From contig JBIOXV010000055.1 of the NCBI GenBank assembly GCA_044869805.1, forward strand, positions 108,484 to 172,483: a DNA stretch of 64,000 nucleotides. The letters run 5' to 3'. The DNA is from CAWDVR01 sp044869805 (GTDB taxonomy: Bacteria; Acidobacteriota; Thermoanaerobaculia; Multivoradales; SZUA-115). Positions within the stretch are counted from its first letter, which is position 1, and each line of letters begins with the position of its first letter. Positions 23,359-31,844 of the stretch are shown piece by piece. The translations under genes and the position numbers were made by a program. Below the pieces are notes generated by a model. It had not been told where the DNA came from, made no database searches, and was given only the letters and a program-made list of their open reading frames with translations.

Positions 23359-25626
23359 TCACCCTGCTCGGTAGGCCTGGCGGCGCGCGGCCGAGGTCCT
23401 CAGCGCCAGGGCGCCGCTCTCCACCACCGCACCCTCCCAGCCCGGCGGCACCACCGTGGTGGCGTGGGCCTCGAGCACCAGCGCCGGGCCGCGGAGCCGG
23501 TCGCCGGCGGCGAGGTCGGGGCGCGCGAACGCCGGCACCTCCCTCCATGCGCCGTCGAAGAAGGCGCGCAGCGAGGCTCTGGACGGTGCCACGCGGCCGG
23601 GCTCGCCCAGCCGAGCAGCGAGGGCCACGCAGCCCGGCGGGTTCGGCTCCGGCCGGGACGAAGCCACCACCTGCAGCGACTCGACCTCCACTGCCCGCCT
23701 TGCCGGCGGCAAGTAGCCGTACTGGCTCTCGTAGGCGGTGGCGAAGGCCGCGCCCAGGTCCACGGTCGCGCTCCATTCGATGGGCAACGCAGCCTCTTGC
23801 CCCAACAGCCGCAGGCGCACGATCCGGCGGCGCACTTCGATCTCGTCCGGGGTCAGGCCCTCCGCCGCGACCGCCGCGGCAGCCTGGCAGCCGAGCTCCG
23901 CGAGCCAGCCGGCGATCGCGCCCTCGACCGCGGCCAGCGGCGCCAGCACCTGGCGCTCGCGGAAGCGCTCGATCACGGCGGCGCCGAGGCCGGCCGCGGA
24001 GAGCAGGCCGGCATCCGGCGGCACCACGACGGTCGAGATCCCGAGCAGAGCGGCCACCGCGCAGGCGTGCTGGCCACCGGCGCCGCCGAAAGCGAGCAGC
24101 GCGTAGTCGGCCGGGTCGTAGCCGCGCGCCACCGAGATGGTGCGGATGGCGCCGGCCATGCGCTCGTCGGCGATGGCGAGCAGGCCCTCGAGCACCGCCT
24201 CGCTCGCGAGGGCCGGCGAGCCCTCGGCCCGCAGCACGCGATCGAGCAGCCCGGCGAACGCTCGCCGCGCCGCCCCCTCGTCGAGCGGGATGCCGAAGAA
24301 GCCGGGCGCCAGGCGACCGAGCAGGAGGTTGACGTCGGTCAGCGTCAGCGGCCCACCGGCACCGTAGCAGGCCGGGCCGGGCTGCGCCCCGGCGCTCGCC
24401 GGGCCGACCGCGAGCTGCACTCCGTCGAACGAGCAGATCGAGCCACCGCCCGCCGCCACGCTCTCCACCCCGAGCGCCGGCGCCGCCAGCCGCGCCGACC
24501 CCACCTGGTGCTCGAAGGCATAGTCGAAGTCGCCGTCGTAGCGCGCCACGTCGGTCGAGGTGCCGCCCATGTCGAAGGCGATCAGCCGCGCGAACCCCGC
24601 GCGGCGCCCGGCGCGGGCCGCGCCGACCACGCCGCCCGCCGGCCCCGAGAGCAGGCTGTCCTTGGGATGGAAGCCCTGGGCCCGCACCAGCCCGCCGGCA
24701 CTGGTCATCACGTGCAGGCTGCCGCCGCCGAGCGCCGCCCCCACGCGCTCGAGGTAGCCGCGGATCACCGGCGACAGGTAGGCGTCCACCACCGCGGTTT
24801 CGGCCCGCGGCAGGATCTTGATGCGTGGCGCGAGCTCTGCCGAGGCCGAGACGTGAACCAGGCCGCTTCGCTCCAGGGCCGCCTTGGCCGCGCACTCGTG
24901 GGAGGGGTCGCGGTAGGCGTGGAGGAAAGCCACGGCGGCGGCGGCGAACCCTTGCGCGCGAAGCTCACGGCCGGCACGCTCGACCGCAGCCTCGTCGAGC
25001 GGCAGCAGCACCGAGCCGTCCGCGGCCAGCCGCTCCTCGACCTCCACCACCACCTCGGGCAGCGGCTCCGGCTTGACCACGGCGAGTGCGAAGAGGTCGG
25101 GACGCTGCTGCGTGCCGATCGCGAGCAGGTCGCCGAAGCCGCGGGTGATGAGCAGCGCGGTGCGCGCCCCCTTGGCTTCGAGCAGTGCGTTGGTGCCGCG
25201 GGTGGTGGCGAGGCGCAGGGCGATGGGCGGCAGGGGCCGGCCTGGCGGCGTGGCGGTCACCAACCGCGCCGCGAGCACCGGCGCCTCTTCGTCCGAGAGC
25301 AGCTCGAAGCCGTCTCCTGCGCCGAGCTGCGCCGGCTCGCCAACCAGCTCGAGGACCCGCTCGCCCGCCTCGTAGCCGGCCACGGCGGTCGTCACCTCGG
25401 CGCCCAGACGCCGCAGCCGGAAGCCGGCGAAGAAGCCCGCCGGCGCCTGCCAGGGCGCTTCGATCCTCCAACGCCGCTCATCGAGCCGCGCCACCACCCG
25501 CCCACGCAGCGCGCTCGTCGAGAGCACCTTGGCGCGGTGCACGTCGCCCTGCGGGTCGACGGCCAGGCAATCCGTGAACGTACCGCCGGTGTCGACCCAG
25601 ATGCGCCAGATTCCTTGCTCGGCCAT
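23359..25626 (-). CDS. Hydantoinase A / 5-oxoprolinase subunit A
   Basis: A 755-residue ATP-binding subunit. The N-terminal phosphate-binding motif is VDTGGTFTDCLAV (residues 11-23); the central hydantoinase A domain contains ATTRGTNALLEAKG, FDMGGTSTDVARYDG (about 330-345) and ALLAFGGAGGQHACAVA (about 510-525), the three ATPase-like motifs of this family; the C-terminal domain is at about 560-740. With subunit B (19520-21115) the total of about 1286 residues equals fused eukaryotic-type 5-oxoprolinase, suggesting that function rather than hydantoin cleavage. Co-transcription with the lipoprotein gene upstream is possible across 103 bases. Confidence 0.92.
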   Translation of the reverse strand: MAEQGIWRIWVDTGGTFTDCLAVDPQGDVHRAKVLSTSALRGRVVARLDERRWRIEAPWQAPAGFFAGFRLRRLGAEVTTAVAGYEAGERVLELVGEPAQLGAGDGFELLSDEEAPVLAARLVTATPPGRPLPPIALRLATTRGTNALLEAKGARTALLITRGFGDLLAIGTQQRPDLFALAVVKPEPLPEVVVEVEERLAADGSVLLPLDEAAVERAGRELRAQGFAAAAVAFLHAYRDPSHECAAKAALERSGLVHVSASAELAPRIKILPRAETAVVDAYLSPVIRGYLERVGAALGGGSLHVMTSAGGLVRAQGFHPKDSLLSGPAGGVVGAARAGRRAGFARLIAFDMGGTSTDVARYDGDFDYAFEHQVGSARLAAPALGVESVAAGGGSICSFDGVQLAVGPASAGAQPGPACYGAGGPLTLTDVNLLLGRLAPGFFGIPLDEGAARRAFAGLLDRVLRAEGSPALASEAVLEGLLAIADERMAGAIRTISVARGYDPADYALLAFGGAGGQHACAVAALLGISTVVVPPDAGLLSAAGLGAAVIERFRERQVLAPLAAVEGAIAGWLAELGCQAAAAVAAEGLTPDEIEVRRRIVRLRLLGQEAALPIEWSATVDLGAAFATAYESQYGYLPPARRAVEVESLQVVASSRPEPNPPGCVALAARLGEPGRVAPSRASLRAFFDGAWREVPAFARPDLAAGDRLRGPALVLEAHATTVVPPGWEGAVVESGALALRTSAARRQAYRAG

Positions 25627-25729
25627 TCGCGGGGCGGAGCAAAGCAGAGGGGCGAGCAGCGGTCAAGCGGGGAGCGCGAGTTGGGTGAGCCTCCCACACA
25701 GCGCGGCCGAGGCGACGCCGGTGAGCCCG

Positions 25730-26854
25730 TCAGCTCGCCTGTCGCTCCGCCAGGCGCTGCTCGAGCTGCGCCGCGCGCTCGTCCGCCGGGTCCAGCTTCT
25801 GTGCCTTGCGCAGCCAGCGCCGTGCGCGGTCCGCGTGCCCGCCGGCCAGCTCCAGTTGCCCCATCGCCGCGTACGGCTCCGCCTTCAGCCCGTCGAGCAG
25901 CAGCGCCCGCCGGTAGCACCGGCGCGCCTCGACCAGCCGGCCCGACTCGCGGTTCCAGTCGCCGAGCGAGAGATAGCTGTAGGGGTTGCGGTTGCCCGCC
26001 CGCTCCGTCGAGGCCAGGAGGCGGATCGCCTCCTCCTCGTCGCCGCGCAGCCGCAGCAGCGCCGCCAGGTTCTGGTAGGCGGAGAGCGTCCGCGGGTCAG
26101 TCTCGAGCGCCGTGCGGTAGGCCACCTCGGCGCCCGCGAGGTCGCCCGTCCGCCGGCGGGCCACGCCCAGGTTCACCCAGCTCGCGGGCAGCGAAGGCGC
26201 GATCTTCACCGCCGTCTCCAGCCACTCCCGCGCTTCCTTTGCCTTGCCCTCGCGCACCATCTCGGCGCCGCGGTTCGAGTAGTACTTGGCGAGCGCCTCC
26301 ACGTCGGAGACGGCGTGGACCTGCCGGTACTCCGGGTTCTCGCCTTCTTGGAAGTCGAGCAGCCGGAGGTCGCCGCGGTCCCCGAAGCCGGCCGAGACGT
26401 GGTCGGAGATCAGCACCAGGTCGCCCTCGCGGTCGTAGATCGGCCGGTCGTCGACCGCCACGAAGAAGGCGGGCTGGCCCATCTCCCGCGCCAGGGCCAC
26501 AAACAAATTGACGAAGCCCAGGCAGTTCGCCTTGCGCCGCTGCATCACCTCCGCCGCGGTGCCGGTGAAGCTGCGCTCGTAGCGGATGCCGAGGCCGTCG
26601 TCGGCCACCATGCGCTCGAGGAGGTACTGCAAGGGATCGCCCACCGGCTGGGTGGCGAGCTCCTCCGCCGCCAGCCAGGCGTGGCCGGCGGCGTCGAGCT
26701 CGAATGGCACGGTCAGGTCCGCGCCATCCAGGCCGCGGGTCGCGAGCTCGGCCTCGAGCGCCGGCCGCCAGGCGCGGTCGGGCAGCGGCGCGGAGGCGCA
26801 GGCGAGCGCCGAGAGGGAGAGCAGCGACGCGGCGGCGCCGAGGATCCGGCGCAT
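25730..26854 (-). CDS. TPR lipoprotein with transglutaminase-like domain
   Basis: A 374-residue lipoprotein. The ATG at 26854 gives a clean signal with lipobox LSALAC (Cys near 19); the longer reading frame start was rejected. Residues about 45-200 resemble a transglutaminase-like/papain fold: RRKANCLGFVNLFVALAREMG places the cysteine, and LISDHVSAGF offers a histidine. The rest (about 205-370) has four to five tetratricopeptide repeats (for example AWVNLGVARRRTGDLAGAEVAYRTAL). Such proteins may process or tether envelope peptides. Last gene of the murJ operon. Confidence 0.82.
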   Translation of the reverse strand: MRRILGAAASLLSLSALACASAPLPDRAWRPALEAELATRGLDGADLTVPFELDAAGHAWLAAEELATQPVGDPLQYLLERMVADDGLGIRYERSFTGTAAEVMQRRKANCLGFVNLFVALAREMGQPAFFVAVDDRPIYDREGDLVLISDHVSAGFGDRGDLRLLDFQEGENPEYRQVHAVSDVEALAKYYSNRGAEMVREGKAKEAREWLETAVKIAPSLPASWVNLGVARRRTGDLAGAEVAYRTALETDPRTLSAYQNLAALLRLRGDEEEAIRLLASTERAGNRNPYSYLSLGDWNRESGRLVEARRCYRRALLLDGLKAEPYAAMGQLELAGGHADRARRWLRKAQKLDPADERAAQLEQRLAERQAS

Positions 26855-26948
26855 CGTCACCTGGGCCGCGAGAGGGCCGCGACCACGGCGCTCGGATGGG
26901 ATGCGATACTGCACTCGATCCTCCCAGGTCGTTGCCGGCCTCCCGCCC

Positions 26949-27530
26949 TCAGCCGCTGGGCACGGCCTCCGGGGCTCGCCGCGAGGCGCGCGTCGCGAGC
27001 CAGCGGAAAGTCAGGAACACCGCCACCGCGAAGGTCACGGCGGCGACCAGCGGCAGCGCCATCGCCAGCAGCGAGAGCAGCACCGAGCCCACGGCCTCGG
27101 CGCTCGCCACCAGGAAGTTGGCGGCGCCGCCGGTGGTCAAGGTGGAGGCGCCGCGCGCCGTGCCGGTGAGGCCGGCGACCAGGCCGGCCGCGCCGCCGCC
27201 GGCGATCAGTGCCAGCGTCCATTTGAGCAGCGGGCTCATGCCTGTGATCGCCGAGGCCATCATCACCACGCCCGCCACCACGGCGAGTGGCCCGGCGACG
27301 GTGTCCAGGGCGTTGTCCACCCAGGGTACGTAGTAGGCCGCGATCTCGAGCACGGTGGCGACCGCGAACAGCACCAGCGCCGGCGTCGAGCCGATCCAGT
27401 CGAAGCCGCCGGCGAGCGTCAGGTAGCCGGCGCGGGCCGCCAGGTTCATCAGCAGGAAGGGGACGAAGATGCGGAAGCCGCAGGCCGCCGCCAGACCGAT
27501 CCCCAGGCAAACACTGAGCACGGTGTCCAT
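26949..27530 (-). CDS. DUF4126-family membrane protein
   Basis: A 193-residue membrane protein with about five hydrophobic helices. The N-terminus MDTVLSVCLGIGLAAACGFR and the following VPFLLMNLAARAG and GGAAGLVAGLTG stretches match the DUF4126 family, whose function is unknown. The ATG at 27530 was chosen because the longer frame reads through murJ. It lies 23 bases after the murJ stop. Confidence 0.85.
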   Translation of the reverse strand: MDTVLSVCLGIGLAAACGFRIFVPFLLMNLAARAGYLTLAGGFDWIGSTPALVLFAVATVLEIAAYYVPWVDNALDTVAGPLAVVAGVVMMASAITGMSPLLKWTLALIAGGGAAGLVAGLTGTARGASTLTTGGAANFLVASAEAVGSVLLSLLAMALPLVAAVTFAVAVFLTFRWLATRASRRAPEAVPSG

Positions 27531-27553
27531 GTGCCGTCGAGTCCTCAATGCTC

Positions 27554-29257
27554 CTAAACGCGGTCCCCCCCGCGGTTGTTCCCATTCCCCGGGCCTCGCC
27601 GCCCGATCCAGCGGCCGAGCGGCCGGTTGCCGAGCAGACGGGCACCCAGCCAGCGATTGGCGTGCCCGAGGCCCAGCCAGCGCGCCAGCGCCAGGTAGAG
27701 CCCGGCGTAGGGCACCAGCACCAGGGCGGCGGCCAGGGCCGGGTGCAGGCCGGCGGCGAGCCGCCACACGCCGGCGGCCGGCAGCGCCGCCAGCGCCGCG
27801 GCGGCGAGCATCCTGCCCAGGTCGCGCCAGGGCCAGTCGAGCTCCGGGATGCGAGCGGCGAGCGCTGCCCGCAGTCGCGCCAGCTCGAGCCAGGCGCCGA
27901 GCGAGGCGGCGAGGGTGAGGCCCACGGCCCCCAGCCGCAGCTCCGAGCCCGGCACTGTGAAGCGGTCGAGCCACAGCATAAGCGGTACCGCAGCCAGCGC
28001 GGCGACCAGCACCCGCAGCCCGGCGATCCGCGCCGGTGTGCGGCTGTCCGAGAGGGCGTAAAACGTGTTCTGGAGCAGCCGCGAGCAGGTGCTGGCCGGC
28101 AGGCCCAGCGCGTACCCGGCGAGCACGCAGGTGACGAGCCAGGTCTCGGCTTCGCCGAAGCGGCCGGTGCGGTACAGGGCGCCGACCACCAGGAAGCCAA
28201 AGGCGAGGTAGCCCAGCGCCGCCGGTACGGCGAGGAAGGCCACCTGCCCCACCCCGCCGGACAGCCGCCCGGCGAGGTCCTCGCGCGCCGCCGCGCCGGC
28301 GCGGGCGAGCTCGGGTAGCTCGGCGGCGGCCACCGACATGCCGAAGAGCGAGATCGGCAGCAGGTAGAGCACCTGCGCATTGGCCAGCGCCGCCACCGCT
28401 CCGGTGGCGAGGAGGGAGGCGAGGATCAAATCGAGATAGCCCGCGAGCTGCACCACTCCCCGGCCCGCCACCACCGGGCCGAAGGCAGCGAGGGCTTCCC
28501 GCACCCCTGGCACCGCCGGCGAGAGCGACAGCTTCAGGCCGCCCAGCAGAGAGAGCGCAGTCGGGAGCTGCACGGCGAGCTGCAACACGCCCCCGGCGAG
28601 CGCACCCCAGCAGGCGGCCTCCAGCAGGCCATCGAGGTCCGCGGCGCCGGCGCCGCCTGGCATCAGGCCCAGGGGGGGCAACAGGCCACGGCCGGCCGCC
28701 ACCAGGGCGGCGATGATGGCGGCGTTCCACAGCACGGGCGCGAAGTAGGCGAGGAAGAATCGCCGGTGGCTGTTGAGCACCCCCAGCGCCCACACCGAGA
28801 GCACCAGGAAGCCGGTCATCGGGAACACGATGCGCACCGCGGTCACCGAGAGCGCGAAGCGGTCGGCCGTCGCCTCCCCCGCCGCCAGCTTGGCGGCGTC
28901 GGCGAGATAGCCGGGGGTGAGCAGTGCGACCAGCGGCCCGGCGAACGCCATGCCCAAGAGCACCGCCGCGGCGGTCACCGCGATCAGCAGGCCCAGCACC
29001 GCGCCGGCGAAACGCCCCGCCTCTACTTTTCTGCCGGCCTCCACCAGCCGCACGTAGACCGGGATGAACGAGGCCGACAGCGTGCCTTCGCCGAGCAGCA
29101 CCTGCAGCGCGTTGGGAGCCCGCAGGGCGGTGGCGAACACGTCCGCGAAGGGGCCGACCCCGAAGTAGTAGGCCACGGCCCGGCCGCGCAGGAAGCCGGC
29201 GAGGCGCGAGGCGAGGATGCCGGAGGCGACGGAGAGGGCGCGGTTGGAGCTGGGCAT
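27554..29257 (-). CDS. murJ: Lipid II flippase MurJ
   Basis: A 567-residue protein with about 14 membrane helices, of the MurJ/MviN family that flips lipid II across the inner membrane for peptidoglycan synthesis. Landmarks: SGILASRLAGFLRGRAVAYY (residues 10-30), LLGEGTLSASFIPVYVR (about 50-67) and the central LPISLFGMSVAAAELPEL. ATG at 29257 matches the family start; a longer reading adds a basic extension. The gene is embedded in a long minus-strand run with membrane proteins of unknown function. Confidence 0.95.
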   Translation of the reverse strand: MPSSNRALSVASGILASRLAGFLRGRAVAYYFGVGPFADVFATALRAPNALQVLLGEGTLSASFIPVYVRLVEAGRKVEAGRFAGAVLGLLIAVTAAAVLLGMAFAGPLVALLTPGYLADAAKLAAGEATADRFALSVTAVRIVFPMTGFLVLSVWALGVLNSHRRFFLAYFAPVLWNAAIIAALVAAGRGLLPPLGLMPGGAGAADLDGLLEAACWGALAGGVLQLAVQLPTALSLLGGLKLSLSPAVPGVREALAAFGPVVAGRGVVQLAGYLDLILASLLATGAVAALANAQVLYLLPISLFGMSVAAAELPELARAGAAAREDLAGRLSGGVGQVAFLAVPAALGYLAFGFLVVGALYRTGRFGEAETWLVTCVLAGYALGLPASTCSRLLQNTFYALSDSRTPARIAGLRVLVAALAAVPLMLWLDRFTVPGSELRLGAVGLTLAASLGAWLELARLRAALAARIPELDWPWRDLGRMLAAAALAALPAAGVWRLAAGLHPALAAALVLVPYAGLYLALARWLGLGHANRWLGARLLGNRPLGRWIGRRGPGNGNNRGGDRV

Positions 29258-29308
29258 CGGGACGGCCGCCTGTCGGGGACGGCGACCGCCCCATGGCGGC
29301 CCCACAGC

Positions 29309-29857
29309 CTATACGTTCATCGGCGGCGGTGGCGGCGGCTCGATCGCTGCCGGCGTGTACGGCTTGCCCTTCTTGTGGAAGATGGCGACGCCGATGATGC
29401 CGCCGATCAGCGCGAAGATGCTGAACACGACCAGGTTTATTGCCAGGCCCGTGAGCAGCTTGACGGCGTTGAGCGACGGGCTCGCCATGCTGAGCACGAA
29501 ATTCTCCACGGCGGGCGGCAGGTCGATCTGCGAGAAGGCCTCCTTCATCTGCGCAGCCTGGCGCTCGGGGTCCATGAAGCTCGCCATGATCATCTGCACC
29601 GGGATGGAGATGATGGTGGCCACCACGGCCCCGATGGCGCCCGCCATCAGGCCCAGGATCGCGCCGTCGCCGTAAGGGGGCTGCGGCGCCGGCGGCCGGT
29701 TCCTCAGATAGAGGTAGACGGCCAGCACTCCGCCGCCGATCACCAGCGCGCAGCAGGCGCAGTTGAGCATGTTGATCGGCGGAATGGCGGAAGCCGCACC
29801 CAGCGCCGCGCCACCGATCAGCGCCGGCTTGAGCTTCGAGTCGGTCGATCCTTTCAT
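29309..29857 (-). CDS. Membrane protein of unknown function
   Basis: A 182-residue protein with about four membrane helices (roughly 10-30, 32-52, 65-90, 130-160) and a proline-rich C-terminal end (AIEPPPPPPMNV). The two cysteines in MLNCACCALVIGGG lie within the first helix pair. Starts at the ATG overlapping the preceding stop as ATGA, with a GGAG box upstream. Not assigned to a family. Confidence 0.75.
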   Translation of the reverse strand: MKGSTDSKLKPALIGGAALGAASAIPPINMLNCACCALVIGGGVLAVYLYLRNRPPAPQPPYGDGAILGLMAGAIGAVVATIISIPVQMIMASFMDPERQAAQMKEAFSQIDLPPAVENFVLSMASPSLNAVKLLTGLAINLVVFSIFALIGGIIGVAIFHKKGKPYTPAAIEPPPPPPMNV

Positions 29858-30342
29858 GTTCCTTCTCCCTGAAGTCGAGGGCGCGCCCTCGCCGCGAGTG
29901 CGCGCAGATGGAGCTCGCTGGCGGCAGCCCACACCAGCACGCTCAAGGGGAACGCGGCGACGAAGCCGGTCGCATACCGGCTCGCCGGGACGTTGACGGC
30001 GAAGAGGGCCACGTCCAGCAGCATGGGCGCGGCGAAGGCCAGGATCAGGCGTGGCCGGTCGAGGATCGAGCGCCGCAGGCGCCCGGCGGAGGGCAGCACC
30101 AGGAGGCCGGCGAGGAAGCCGGTGTAGAGGCCCAGGCAGCGGTGGCACACGGCGAGCGGCTCGCCCAGGCAGGTGAAGGAGCGCCCGGGCTGCTGGTGGC
30201 AGACGGGGTCGAAGAAGGCATAGGCGAGCGGCGCCACGGCCCAGCCGTTGGCCTTCGCCACCGGCGCCAGGAACACGGCCGCGATCCACAAGGCCGCTCC
30301 CGCGACCAGCAGCCAGTACGGCAGGTTCTTCTGAAGACTCAT
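29854..30342 (-). CDS. DUF2085-family membrane protein
   Basis: A 162-residue membrane protein with about five helices. The strings DPVCHQQPGRSF (residues about 46-57) and AVCHRCLGLY (about 64-73) are the defining CHQ-P-RS and CHRC motifs of DUF2085, whose cysteines and histidines suggest metal or redox binding. Function unknown. First gene of the murJ run, divergent from the small cytosolic gene at 30515. Confidence 0.9.
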   Translation of the reverse strand: MSLQKNLPYWLLVAGAALWIAAVFLAPVAKANGWAVAPLAYAFFDPVCHQQPGRSFTCLGEPLAVCHRCLGLYTGFLAGLLVLPSAGRLRRSILDRPRLILAFAAPMLLDVALFAVNVPASRYATGFVAAFPLSVLVWAAASELHLRALAARARPRLQGEGT

Positions 30343-30422
30343 CGAGTGCCGCCTATGCTAGCCGAATCTCGAGTCGGCAGGGCTCTCCGCCGCTGCGCTC
30401 GCGGAAACGGGAAAGTGCCCCT

Positions 30423-30438
30423 CGGTTGTCTACAACCG
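30423..30438. promoter_or_regulatory. Perfect-arm palindrome in divergent intergenic region
   Basis: CGGTTGT-CT-ACAACCG: two perfectly inverted 7-base arms with a 2-base centre, midway between the divergent genes at 30342 and 30515. This form fits a dimeric regulator site. The regulator is unknown. Confidence 0.5.
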
Positions 30439-30461
30439 GCCGCCCGGCGCAACTCTTAGGG

Positions 30462-30479
30462 AGGGCACGAAAGCGCCCT
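30462..30479. terminator. Short hairpin in the leader of the small protein gene
   Basis: AGGGC, ACGAAAGC loop, GCCCT followed by TTCTG. It is a 5-bp stem with an A/T-richer tail on the plus strand, located 36 bases before the ATG at 30515. It could be a weak attenuator or a regulator site; evidence is limited. Confidence 0.3.
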
Positions 30480-30514
30480 TTCTGTAGTGGTGTAGGCCAA
30501 CCGAGGAGACTGTG

Positions 30515-30865
30515 ATGAGCGAATTGCCGTACAAGCTGGCCAAGGGCGAGCACCGGGTGGTGATCGGCGCCGTCCGCGACGACGCTGTGAAGGAGCTCAA
30601 GGCCGCGATCGACCGCAACTATGTCCACGTCAAGTTCACCGAGACCCGTGGTGGCACGGAGCTCGGCTTCCGCCTGGACCATCAGCACTCGGATCTGTCG
30701 AAGGCGGACTTCGAGAACGCCAAGGGGGAGGTGCGGCTGGCCGGCAATCTCAAGCTGGACGGAGTGCCGGTGCGCTGCGTGGCAGAGATCGACCTCGCGA
30801 AGCTCGAGGGCTGGGGGCACCTGGAGATCCTGGAGGAGGCGGCGGTCCCGGCGGCGGCGAACTGA
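30515..30865 (+). CDS. Small cytosolic protein of unknown function
   Basis: A 116-residue protein starting at ATG 30515 with GAGGAG seven bases upstream (an immediately preceding GTG is in frame but less likely). Acidic/basic mixture, no signal peptide or membrane segment; a compact beta-alpha fold seems likely (alternating VKFTETRGGTELGFRL and VRLAGNLKLDGVPVRC). I do not recognise the family; its length and composition suggest a single domain. Convergent with the glutaminyl cyclase gene. Confidence 0.78.
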   Translation: MSELPYKLAKGEHRVVIGAVRDDAVKELKAAIDRNYVHVKFTETRGGTELGFRLDHQHSDLSKADFENAKGEVRLAGNLKLDGVPVRCVAEIDLAKLEGWGHLEILEEAAVPAAAN

Positions 30866-30917
30866 GCCGGCGGCCTTTCCTGCCTCCCTGCCGCGCGCTC
30901 CCGGCGTGGCCGGTAGC

Positions 30918-31844
30918 TCAGGACGCCGGAACGAACTTCACTTCGAAGAGCTTCGGCCAGAACTTGCCGGTCAGCAGAAAGGTGCCGGTCGACGCCCGGT
31001 AGGCGATGCCGTTCAGCACGTCCACCCGCGCCCGCTCCTCCCCGCGCAGCAGGCCGGCGGCGTCGATCGTCGCCGTGACCTGCCCGCTGCCGGGGTCCAG
31101 GCGGACGATCTCCTCGAGCTGCCAGCGGTTGGCGTAGATCTCCCCGCCCACGCACTCGAGCTCGTTCAGCCGGTCCACCGGCACGCCCTCTCGCTTCACC
31201 TGCACCCGCCCCAGCTCGGCGAAAGTCTCGGGGTCGCGGAAGGTCAGCAGATCGCTCCCGTCGCTCATCACCAGGCGGCGGCCGTCGAAGCACAGGCCCC
31301 AGCCCTCGCCCTCGTAGCGAAGCTCCCCCAGAGTGCGGAAGGTCGCCGCATCCCACAGCAGCGCCTTTCCCTCCTGCCACGTGAGCTGCACGAGGTTGCC
31401 GCCGACCAGGGCCAGGCCCTCGCCGAACAGGCCGGCCGAGAGCCGAGTCTCGGCCTGCACCTTGCCGCTCGCGAGCTCGACGCGCCGCACGCTCGATGCG
31501 CCGTAGAGTCCGGTGCTCTCGTAGAGGGCGCCGTCCTTCTCCAGCAGCCCCTGCGTGTAGGCGCGCGGGTCGTGAGGATACGTGGCGACCACTTCGACCC
31601 TGAGCCGGGCGCCGGGCACGGGTGGCGCTGCCGGCTGGGCCGCGGGAGGCGAAGCGGGAGCAGGCTCCTTGCCACCACCGCCGAGCCCGACCGCGGCGAC
31701 GACCGCCAGCGCTGCCAGCCCCAGGGCGCCGCCAGCGATCGGCATCCAGCGGCGCGCGGGGCTCGCCGGGATCGCAGGCGAGGCCGGCGTGGCAGCGGGC
31801 GGCCGCTTCCTCGCCGGTCCCTGTCGCCGGTGCTTAGCGCCCAT
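30918..31844 (-). CDS. Glutaminyl-peptide cyclotransferase (plant-type)
   Basis: A 308-residue protein of the plant-type glutamine cyclotransferase family, which converts N-terminal glutamine to pyroglutamate. ATG at 31844 overlaps the end of the metalloprotease gene by 11 bases. A basic N-terminus and a membrane helix (about 26-46) anchor it, then a proline/alanine linker precedes the beta-propeller domain (about 68-308) with YPHDPRAYTQGLLEKDG, FGEGLALVGGNLVQLTWQEG, GEGWGLCFDGRRLVMSDGSD and DVLNGIAYRASTGTFLLTGK, all diagnostic. It probably acts on peptides outside the cytoplasm, perhaps on products of the neighbouring protease. Confidence 0.93.
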   Translation of the reverse strand: MGAKHRRQGPARKRPPAATPASPAIPASPARRWMPIAGGALGLAALAVVAAVGLGGGGKEPAPASPPAAQPAAPPVPGARLRVEVVATYPHDPRAYTQGLLEKDGALYESTGLYGASSVRRVELASGKVQAETRLSAGLFGEGLALVGGNLVQLTWQEGKALLWDAATFRTLGELRYEGEGWGLCFDGRRLVMSDGSDLLTFRDPETFAELGRVQVKREGVPVDRLNELECVGGEIYANRWQLEEIVRLDPGSGQVTATIDAAGLLRGEERARVDVLNGIAYRASTGTFLLTGKFWPKLFEVKFVPAS

